Translations under genes and position numbers: made by a program
In this document: one piece after another, positions 7,501 through 12,346 of the stretch
Position numbering within the stretch: position 1 is the stretch's first letter
Layout: every line of letters begins with the position of its first letter
The notes under the pieces: model-generated
Told to the model about the DNA's origin: nothing
The model's input: the letters and a program-made list of their open reading frames with translations, nothing else
The model's database searches: none
NCBI GenBank assembly: GCA_001799975.1
Contig: MGUQ01000004.1
Span: 10,475 to 23,703, forward strand
From: Elusimicrobia bacterium RIFCSPLOWO2_01_FULL_54_10
GTDB lineage: Bacteria; Elusimicrobiota; Elusimicrobia; 2-02-FULL-39-32
Direction of reading: 5' to 3'
DNA length: 13,229 bases

Positions 7501-8687
7501 GCACGGTTACGGCCGGCCCTCTGGAATTGAGCGACCTGGCTGTTGTGGAATTGGGCACAAACGATGCCAAGATATCGTGGAGAACAAACTACATGGCTGA
7601 CAGCCGTGTGGACTACGGCACTTCCACGGCGTACGGGCAACAAGAGTTTGATCCTCCCTTAAAAACCAACCATGTGATGATCGTCAAGAACCTTTGCCCC
7701 AATGTCCAATATCATCTCCGCGCCACATCCCGGGACTCCCAAGGCCAGACCGTTCAATCTGCTGACGTCACTTTGACAACCAACAAGAAAAAGATCAAAA
7801 CCATGAAGGTGGTGAGACGTGCCATCGAGTGGGAATATGACCGGGATGACGGATTGTCCCATTTCACGATCTGCCGGAGCACCAAGAGTTACCCCACGCT
7901 CTCAGATAATCAAGGGACCTTCACCGTCACAAGCATGTCCTGGGAAGACCCCATGGCCGTCCCGGGCGTGAGGCACTATTACACCGTTTATCCCGAAGGC
8001 GTTTTTGGCAATCTCACCGCGGACCCTCAATCCATCTCCTCTCTCTCAGGCTCCGCTGAGATGACCGCGGGCATGTGGAAGGTTGTGAATTCAGGAGCGG
8101 GCGAAACCATCACTCTCAGCAGATGCCAGGTGGTGGTGCCGGCTCAGAGCCTGGCCTCCGACATGGAACTTTCCGTTCAGGAGCCCAATCTCCCGGAAAA
8201 CGACCCCAGTCTTATGAAATCAAAGGAAAAAGGTTATGTTGTTTTAGGCCGTCCAGTGGATCTGGGCCCGGACAACCTGACTTTCACCCGGCCGGTCACG
8301 TTGATCCTGGCCTATGAACCGGCGGAACTGAACGGCGTCAAGCCCGAGAACATCAAGGTGGGTTTTTGGAACACTCAAACTCAGGAGTGGGAATTATTGG
8401 ATTCCCAGGCGGACCAGAATCAAAATGTGGTCTCCGCGCAGACAAGCCATTTCTCCAGATACGCTCTCCTGGCCCAAGTTTCTGCTTTCCAAGACGTCGC
8501 GATCTCCGCGGCCTATTCCTATCCCAACCCCGTGAAAGATTCCGGCCGCCTGACATTCTATGTGGAAGCGGGCGGGGCGGAGACTGTGGACCTGCGCATC
8601 TATAACGACTTGGGCCAAAAAATCCATGAAGCCGCACTTCCGGGGCCCGGGAATGTCCAGGGGAAACCCGCGTTCCAATACCAGTAG
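4536..8687 (+). CDS. Giant secreted multidomain protein (two propellers, Ig-like, FN3, ZU5-like, sorting-like C-terminus), cut by in-frame TAG
   Basis: A protein of 1,383 residues as read. Domains in order: signal peptide (1-18, MKKLFVLMLFVAGNAQAA); a first block of seven repeats with '(L/I)-x-(Y/F)-A-R...G-x-x-W' cores (about 20-345); two Ig-like domains starting ISILSPA (about 349-436 and 447-538); a second block of seven such repeats (about 545-890); a third Ig-like domain (about 899-988); an FN3 domain with ISWRTNYMADSRVDYGTSTAYG (about 996-1085); a linker; a ZU5-like domain (GETITLSRCQVVVPAQSLAS onward, about 1187-1300); and a FlgD-Ig/type-A sorting-like domain starting SYPNPV at residue 1328. 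Both repeat blocks begin with a W-x-x-E strand, as expected for seven-bladed propellers closed by the N-terminus. The final domain breaks at TAG 8685-8687, with the missing half intact downstream in frame. It is probably a surface adhesin or glycan-binding protein exported with the adjacent PorV-like barrel; no catalytic motif was recognised. The start is 4 nt after the barrel gene and has no strong ribosome binding site, so it is likely coupled. Confidence 0.88.
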   Translation: MKKLFVLMLFVAGNAQAAVWQNEIIEDGVSGAHVSFGLDRFRDNHAAYVGAEAGAINYAKWNGTQWLPEVIRSGFQSIESISLAVDQNFEIVMVGFIARAISGGTELYLARKVSSGSWSTELVSSSATLKAVTLSINDAGSPRMMFTQSEGGVTLLRYARYTGTQWVLSNVDRANDITAVSIVLDSTLNPHVSYVVNTSTGIYLKFAQFANALWQFQLLEAGASETSIVLAPGNNPRIAYTVGSQLKYAERVNGAWQTETALSTASLRGISLAIDPAVNPGISFVNGLGEVMFTRRMGTTWTHDIADALGRGTATAMKISGSGQIRIAYATNQSSVMFARTVTTDDTMPTISILSPANGATVSGTVNITGTAADDQSVPFTSIQIDNGAFIGANGNGNWSYSLNTVQFVNGDHTVTARSSDANGNLASTSITVNVQNVGGQTDIVAPTISILSPATGSTVSSTITISGTAADNVQLVSVAVSVDNGAFVNASGTGTWSFTLNTTGLSNASHGIVARAQDSSGNQATSGISINVSNSVVPPSTTTVWATEWIEQNASALRPVLIYDAARNPHAIYEVTGAAGGLIQLRYARWTGSAWAVESVDEGVGAFSYSSFALAFDSSGNPIVVYVRTGSGGNSLNFARRGTSGWTLEALPSGTQVFGGPANLSSVALALGNDSQPRIAFSANYGAGMGSEIEYLRYTGTEWRLSLVDSSTGTSYDSVSISMDSNRNPGIAYVAHVTTAADVSQLQAALWNGVSWNREFVAAIPAAGADRTSIAHDSANAPSIAYSFGNQVRLAERSANWSDQQADTAGTITGAALAFDGTNQPAISYAADGQLKVAVRAAGIWNRETLASNASEVTSIKGPALGIAYAVSGASGSGAKFAKTVSSGTTNPPVDQQDPTVAIGFPSNGASVSGTITISGTAADNVALSGVNISVDQGANQAVSGLASWTFSLDTDPLADGAHTLTATATDSSGRTGTASITVNVAHSTVTAGPLELSDLAVVELGTNDAKISWRTNYMADSRVDYGTSTAYGQQEFDPPLKTNHVMIVKNLCPNVQYHLRATSRDSQGQTVQSADVTLTTNKKKIKTMKVVRRAIEWEYDRDDGLSHFTICRSTKSYPTLSDNQGTFTVTSMSWEDPMAVPGVRHYYTVYPEGVFGNLTADPQSISSLSGSAEMTAGMWKVVNSGAGETITLSRCQVVVPAQSLASDMELSVQEPNLPENDPSLMKSKEKGYVVLGRPVDLGPDNLTFTRPVTLILAYEPAELNGVKPENIKVGFWNTQTQEWELLDSQADQNQNVVSAQTSHFSRYALLAQVSAFQDVAISAAYSYPNPVKDSGRLTFYVEAGGAETVDLRIYNDLGQKIHEAALPGPGNVQGKPAFQYQ
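5922..7315 (+). repeat. Duplicated Ig-like domain segment (copies at 5922-5956 and 7281-7315)
   Basis: The two 35-nt segments, both coding for a stretch around TITISGTAADN, differ at only 2 positions although they lie about 1.36 kb apart in the same gene. The second and third Ig-like domains therefore arose by duplication or are kept alike by recombination. The first Ig-like domain (from about 5580) has a similar but more diverged version, TVNITGTAADD. Confidence 0.7.
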
Positions 8688-8792
8688 GACGCCGCCGGAA
8701 TTCCCAATGGAACTTACATCTATGTGGTTGAAGCCAAAAAAGACGGCCAGGCATCCGTCAAAAAGGAGGAGAAGCTCGCCATAATCCGATGA
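8688..8792 (+). pseudogene. Detached C-terminal end of the sorting-like domain, in frame after the TAG
   Basis: Reading on in the same frame past TAG 8685-8687 gives 34 residues, beginning DAAGIPNGTYIYVVEAKK and ending KLAIIR, then TGA at 8790-8792. This is the expected second half of a FlgD-Ig/type-A sorting domain, whose consensus runs roughly 'W-D-G-x-D-x-x-G-x-x-x-x-x-G-x-Y-x-Y' and ends in a basic, hydrophobic strand. The TAG occupies the conserved Trp position, so a single TGG to TAG change explains it. The absence of any further stop or frameshift points to a recent mutation, readthrough or a sequence error. With the tail, the full protein would be 1,418 residues. Confidence 0.7.
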
Positions 8793-8941
8793 AAAACACG
8801 ACACGACGCTCAGCCGCAAAGTTCCACAGGCACGCGCAAAAACGGAAGCATCACGACACTCCGTACTTCGAATATATCAAGAAAGAGGATGTCGTTATGG
8901 ATCCGGATGATTACCTGAAAAGCAAAAATCCTTGCCTGTAA
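8789..8941 (+). CDS. Possible small basic protein (50 residues), function unknown
   Basis: The ATG at 8789 overlaps, as ATGA, the TGA that ends the uninterrupted version of the upstream gene. The ORF stops at 8939-8941, 10 nt inside the next gene. The product starts with a strongly basic region (MKNTTRRSAAKFHRHAQKRK) and ends acidic (KKEDVVMDPDDYLKS); I recognise no family. GGAGGA upstream (8765-8770) is too far from 8789 for ideal use. A second in-frame ATG at 8897 is better placed, 8 nt after AAAGAGG (8882-8888), and would give a 14-residue leader peptide. Either version could carry ribosomes to the TTG start of the acyltransferase gene. It may also be non-coding spacer. Confidence 0.33.
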   Translation: MKNTTRRSAAKFHRHAQKRKHHDTPYFEYIKKEDVVMDPDDYLKSKNPCL

Positions 8942-9933
8942 ACAAGGATTTATCCATTGAAACATTGCGGGGCATCGCAATCCTTTTGGTGGTGTCAGGG
9001 TACATCGTGCGGAGCGATATTATTAATGGGAATCCGGAATCTTCCTTTACGGCTTCCATTTTAAAATATTTCTTCTATGCCGCCTCCTACATCCGCATGC
9101 CGCTTTTTACCGCGATCTCGGGATTTTTGTATGCAAGCTCTCCCGCAACGTCTTCAACGATAAAAAAGTTATATCTGGGCAAGGCCCGGCGCCTGCTGAT
9201 CCCGTTCTTCGTGGTTTCAACCCTGCAGTATGTTTTCTTTTCACTTTTTCCACTGTCCAATTCAAGGCCCGTCTTGGCCGACATCGCGTGGATCTATTTA
9301 TTTCCCTACCACCAATTCTGGTTCATCTATGCTATTTTCATGATTTTTCTGGTCGTCGGCGCATTGGACGCCCTGAAAGCTCTTGATACTCCGGCCAAAT
9401 GGGCCGCGTGCCTGGCGGTTGCCCTGACGCTGAATTTCAGCTTGGATTTTATGGGCAAGAACCTTCTGTCCATTCCCGGAGTGAATTATTTAATTCCCTA
9501 TTTCCTGCTGGGCTACGGTCTTAAGCGGTATTCTTATCTTCTATTTTCAGGCACGGCGCTGCGGATTCTGGGCGGGCTCTTTATTTTGAGTTTTGGAGCT
9601 CAGCAATTCATGCACTTCACTCATGCGTCTCTAAATTTTCACGGCCACAGGATCCTGGGCGCATTCGTGGCCTTCTCCGTCCTTCCGCTCCTGTTTTACT
9701 TCAAGCGGCCCATCCCAATTTTGGCCTGGCTGGGCGGATACGCGTTTTGCATCCATCTTTTCTATCTTTTTGGAGAGGGGATGTCGCACCTGGTGTTTGG
9801 GGGGATGTTTAAAAGCACTCCGGGATTTTTCCTGGTTTGCCTATCGGCAAGCATCGTTCTGCCGATATTCGCGCAGGAACTTCTGGAGAAGTCGTCAGTG
9901 ACTAGAAGGCTGGTTTTGGGCCAAAGAGCCTGA
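8932..9933 (+). CDS. Acyltransferase-3 family integral membrane protein
   Basis: A 333-residue, very hydrophobic protein with about ten membrane segments. The N-terminal signature SIETLRGIAILLVVSGY matches the first helix of acyltransferase-3 (OafA/NodX-like) proteins. Other family features are IRMPLFTAISGFLYA, the basic GKARRLLIPFFVV motif, and HQFWFIYAIFMIFL. Members move acetyl or similar groups across the inner membrane onto extracytoplasmic glycans, which fits the polysaccharide genes upstream. The position normally held by the conserved His of the first helix ('VV-x-G-H') is Tyr here (codon 9001-9003, residue 24), so activity is uncertain. The TTG at 8932 is the only sensible start: an in-frame stop lies at 8908-8910 and the conserved motif begins soon after 8932. 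No good ribosome binding site is seen; coupling to the small ORF ending at 8941 is possible. It ends 5 nt from the stop of the convergent gene. Confidence 0.85.
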   Translation: MPVNKDLSIETLRGIAILLVVSGYIVRSDIINGNPESSFTASILKYFFYAASYIRMPLFTAISGFLYASSPATSSTIKKLYLGKARRLLIPFFVVSTLQYVFFSLFPLSNSRPVLADIAWIYLFPYHQFWFIYAIFMIFLVVGALDALKALDTPAKWAACLAVALTLNFSLDFMGKNLLSIPGVNYLIPYFLLGYGLKRYSYLLFSGTALRILGGLFILSFGAQQFMHFTHASLNFHGHRILGAFVAFSVLPLLFYFKRPIPILAWLGGYAFCIHLFYLFGEGMSHLVFGGMFKSTPGFFLVCLSASIVLPIFAQELLEKSSVTRRLVLGQRA

Positions 9934-9938
9934 GCGGC

Positions 9939-12134
9939 TTATTGATTCATCTGCGTCTGAAGCGCTTGCAGACTGGCCCAGGGGAAGCCCCGAAGCCGTC
10001 CGTTGCTGTCCGCCCAGCACGCCTGCTGTGACTGCCCGTTCGGGCAGTTAAGAATGCCGCCCGCTTTCGTATAGGGATTGCCTTCCGGATATTTGTTGGC
10101 GGGGTTTTCCGCTCGGAAACTGACCGTTCCGGCTTTATCCCACACTACCATTCCATGCCTCTGTACCGCTTTGGCAATCATCCTTGCATAAGGGTCCATG
10201 TCCATCGCGTCCAAGTTGAGGTTGGCCGGGAGCCGAAAGATCGCGCCTTCCGGGATTGCGTCCGCGTAAGTAAAGCTGCCGTCCGTGCGGTTGGCGGGCC
10301 AGGACCAGCGAGGATAGGCCATGATTTCCGGCAAAGCCACGCCGATCACATGGTTGATCACGCCTGCCTGTTGTTCTTCAATGGTGATAATGCCGGCCAA
10401 GAAGGCCAAGCTCGTGGCGGTGGTGCCGTATTTGGCGCCGGTTGTGGTGTTCCAGTCGCCGCCTTCGGTTAAAAAGTAACCCGGATTGGTGGACATGCTG
10501 TCTATACGGCCGCCCCAGCGCGCGCCCCATTCATCCACAGTCTGACCCGCGGAGTTCACTACCCTGGCTCCGGTCTTCGCCATCAGCCAGAATTCCCATA
10601 GCATTCCTGTGGAAGGCTGATAAACCATGGCTTCCTGGTCAGTGCCCGAGGCCGCCACAAAGTTGTCCGGCAGCGGGACCGCGGTCCATTTGGCCTGCTG
10701 AGCCGCATTAGACCAGCTGGGGTTGTTGCGGTCCCAGTTTCTGACGCGAACCGTGGGCTGATTGGGTCCGACGATAAAGATGGCGGGGGTATATTGGCTG
10801 ATGTTGACCGCGGCCACGTTGTAATATCTGCTGATCTGTCCCTGGATGTTGGTCACCCACGCGGCTGATTTAGGATCCAGAGGTGCATTGTCCGCCAGAA
10901 CACGGTGGACGTAACTGTTGGCGGCAAACTCACGGCCCGGCACGATGGTAATTGATGGGCCTGCGGGAAGCGTGGGAGGCGTTGCATCTGTGACCGTGAC
11001 AAGCGCGGAGGCTGTGGCCGAACCCGCCGAATTGGTGGCGGTCAAAGTGTAGCGTGTGGTGGCCGTGGGGCTCACCTGGCGCGATCCGCCGGAGGCGGAG
11101 ACAACGCCGATGCCCTGGTCAATGGAAACGGATGTGGCTGTGCTCGCAGGCCAGGTCAGAGTGGCCGACTGGCCTGATGTGAGGGTTGCGGGTGAGGCCG
11201 TGAGCGCAGCAGACGGAAGAGACGGTGGCTGCGGCCCGGACATCGTCAACACCGACATTTCATAAAGGGAATATCCATACGCCGTGGCTCTTTGCGTGCC
11301 GTGCATTCTCAGAAAGCGCGTGGTCACAAGGTTAGGGAGCTGAATTGTTTCCTGGCCCCCCTGCCCGTTCGTGGTTGTATAGATATTCGTCCACAAAAAC
11401 CCGTCATTGGACGTCTGGAGCGTATAGGCTCTTGCGTAGGCGGCTTCCCAGCTTAAATTCACCTGGTTGAAGGATCTGGGAATGATGAAATCCAGTGAGA
11501 GCCATTGAGGATCGGAAAATTGAGATGACCACCGGGTTGAAGCATTTGCGTCCACGGCGTACGATGGAAGAAAAGCCGCGGATTGTTGGGAGGATGCCTG
11601 AGCGATCATTTGGGGGGTGGTGTAGGTCACCGTCATTTCGTAGATGGAATAGCCGTAAGTCGTTGCCCGCTGCGTTCCGTACATTCTGATGTATTGGGCG
11701 TTCACGGGAGTGATATTAATGACCTCAGTTCCTCCCACTCCGTTGTTGGTGGTGAAAACATCCGTCCAGGTTGTTCCGTTCAAGGACACTTGAATCCGGT
11801 AGGCCCTGGCATAGGCCGCCTCCCATTGAATCACCACCCTGCTGATGGTCTTGACGCTGCCGTAGTTGACCATGATCCACTGCGGGTCCGAGAACGCGGA
11901 ACTCCAGCGCGTGGTCGTGTTCCCGTCAAATGCCAGGCTGGAAGCGTATCCGGTGCCGTAGGTGCTGGAAACGCTGTAGAGCGTAAGAGCGGGAGCGAGG
12001 GAGATGTTCTGGGGTGCCGGAAAATTGAGATTGACCGGGAAATTGAAAACCGTGGACGCCGCCCGCAAGGCGCCGGCGCAGAAAAGGGCCAGAATGATGA
12101 AACCCGAACGCTTTAACGTCATATTCATTTTCAT
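9939..12134 (-). CDS. Secreted protein with two F5/8 type C (discoidin) domains, Ig-like domain and conserved C-terminal domain of unknown function
   Basis: A 731-residue protein. The signal peptide (about residues 1-26) has a Lys/Arg start, the core FIILALFCAG and a likely cut in ALRAAS. Two tandem F5/8 type C domains follow (about 52-172 and 176-297). Each has 'A-x-D-x-N-x-x-T-R-W-S-S', DPQW, WEAAYARAY and a closing GTQRAT-x-YGYS-x-YEM; their near-identical motifs show internal duplication. An Ig-like domain (about 303-385) contains LTASPATLTSGQSATLTW. The C-terminal 345 residues carry WEFWLMAK (near 513), EWGARWGGRID, TTATSLAFLAG, IPEGAIFRLPAN and MVVWDKAGTVSF. I recall similar secreted proteins in actinobacteria but know no proven function. 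Discoidin domains usually bind sugars, so a glycan-binding or glycan-acting extracellular protein is likely. The ATG at 12134 has AGGGAG 9 nt upstream (complement of 12144-12149), which favours it over the Met codon at 12128. No YPNP-type sorting domain is present. Confidence 0.85.
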   Translation of the reverse strand: MKMNMTLKRSGFIILALFCAGALRAASTVFNFPVNLNFPAPQNISLAPALTLYSVSSTYGTGYASSLAFDGNTTTRWSSAFSDPQWIMVNYGSVKTISRVVIQWEAAYARAYRIQVSLNGTTWTDVFTTNNGVGGTEVINITPVNAQYIRMYGTQRATTYGYSIYEMTVTYTTPQMIAQASSQQSAAFLPSYAVDANASTRWSSQFSDPQWLSLDFIIPRSFNQVNLSWEAAYARAYTLQTSNDGFLWTNIYTTTNGQGGQETIQLPNLVTTRFLRMHGTQRATAYGYSLYEMSVLTMSGPQPPSLPSAALTASPATLTSGQSATLTWPASTATSVSIDQGIGVVSASGGSRQVSPTATTRYTLTATNSAGSATASALVTVTDATPPTLPAGPSITIVPGREFAANSYVHRVLADNAPLDPKSAAWVTNIQGQISRYYNVAAVNISQYTPAIFIVGPNQPTVRVRNWDRNNPSWSNAAQQAKWTAVPLPDNFVAASGTDQEAMVYQPSTGMLWEFWLMAKTGARVVNSAGQTVDEWGARWGGRIDSMSTNPGYFLTEGGDWNTTTGAKYGTTATSLAFLAGIITIEEQQAGVINHVIGVALPEIMAYPRWSWPANRTDGSFTYADAIPEGAIFRLPANLNLDAMDMDPYARMIAKAVQRHGMVVWDKAGTVSFRAENPANKYPEGNPYTKAGGILNCPNGQSQQACWADSNGRLRGFPWASLQALQTQMNQ

Positions 12135-12143
12135 TTAAAGATG

Positions 12144-12149
12144 CTCCCT
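12144..12149 (-). promoter_or_regulatory. Ribosome binding site of the discoidin-domain gene
   Basis: On the minus strand this reads AGGGAG, 9 nt before the ATG that ends at 12134. It supports that start over the in-frame ATG 6 nt further in. Confidence 0.65.
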
Positions 12150-12172
12150 GTACTATAGTTCTATTTTTACTC

Positions 12173-12187
12173 GCTACAGTATTGCCC
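12173..12187 (-). promoter_or_regulatory. Possible sigma-54-type promoter for the discoidin-domain gene
   Basis: On the minus strand the site reads GGGCAATACTGTAGC, with GG and GC at the strict -24/-12 spacing. It matches GGCA, T and GC of the consensus TGGCACG-N4-TTGC but lacks its first T, the CG after GGCA and one T. Transcription would start near 12161, leaving room for the ribosome binding site at 12144-12149. A sigma-70-like TATAGT box (12152-12157) would instead start transcription inside that site, so it fits less well. One weak match is not proof. Confidence 0.25.
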
Positions 12188-12208
12188 GGATGCATGAAAA
12201 AGTCTATT

Positions 12209-12246
12209 CGTAGATTTACGGAAATCTCACCCTGGGTCAATCTACG
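12209..12246. repeat. Alternative inverted repeats in the divergent promoter region
   Basis: CGTAGATT (12209-12216) is the inverted copy of AATCTACG (12239-12246). AGATTT (12212-12217) also pairs with AAATCT (12222-12227) across a 4-nt loop. Both pairings share the same left arm, so only one can form at a time. This may be an operator or an RNA structure between the two divergent genes. No T-run follows, so it does not look like an intrinsic terminator. Confidence 0.4.
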
Positions 12247-12260
12247 GACGGAATTCCGTC
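12247..12260. promoter_or_regulatory. Perfect 14-bp palindrome, candidate operator
   Basis: GACGGAATTCCGTC is a perfect palindrome directly abutting the larger inverted repeat that ends at 12246, and it lies 13 nt upstream of motif copy B (AATAATTTTAC from 12274). The size and symmetry fit a binding site for a dimeric regulator between divergent genes; no regulator gene lies in the window. Confidence 0.4.
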
Positions 12261-12270
12261 ATAATAAGTG

Positions 12271-12297
12271 CAAAATAATTTTACATCTTCGCCATGG
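12271..12297 (+). promoter_or_regulatory. Conserved bipartite motif, copy B (CA-n-AATAATTTTAC-N7-CCATGG)
   Basis: AATAATTTTAC at 12274-12284 and CCATGG at 12292-12297 repeat the blocks and the 7-nt spacing of the copy at 3481-3507. CATAAAT follows directly, comparable to ATAAT after copy A and a possible -10 region. It ends 49 nt before the ATG of the PP-loop gene. In this copy CCATGG is also part of a local dyad, GGCAT-N6-ATGCC (12296-12311). Confidence 0.5.
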
Positions 12298-12346
12298 CAT
12301 AAATCCATGCCTTAATTTATACTCCACCTATGTTAAGGAGCGCCCA

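Noticed and set aside
4536..8792. Alternative genetic code with TAG or TGA reassigned to explain the TAG at 8685
   Set aside because: TGA ends the wecG-like gene (2402-2404) exactly at the family C-terminus and ends the acyltransferase; TAG at 1695-1697 ends a GT2 gene at an operon junction. TAG recoding is not strictly excluded, since the next in-frame stop there is only a few codons on, but nothing else in the window supports it.
9934..9938. Terminator between the convergent acyltransferase and discoidin-domain genes
   Set aside because: Only 5 nt separate the stops. The nearby hairpin GTCTG...CAGAC (9955-9973) is in coding sequence and has no T-run.
11583..12116. ORF of 177 codons on the plus strand opposite the discoidin domains
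   Set aside because: It has no family resemblance and lies opposite a gene with strong domain matches and a signal peptide.
12152..12157. TATAGT on the minus strand as a sigma-70 -10 box for the discoidin-domain gene
   Set aside because: Transcription would begin within the ribosome binding site at 12144-12149, and no -35 box lies 16-18 nt upstream.
12295..12310. TGGCAT...ATGC as a sigma-54 promoter for the PP-loop gene
   Set aside because: The GG to GC distance is 13 rather than 12, one base too long for sigma-54, and the related copy at 3502-3512 has no GC at all.
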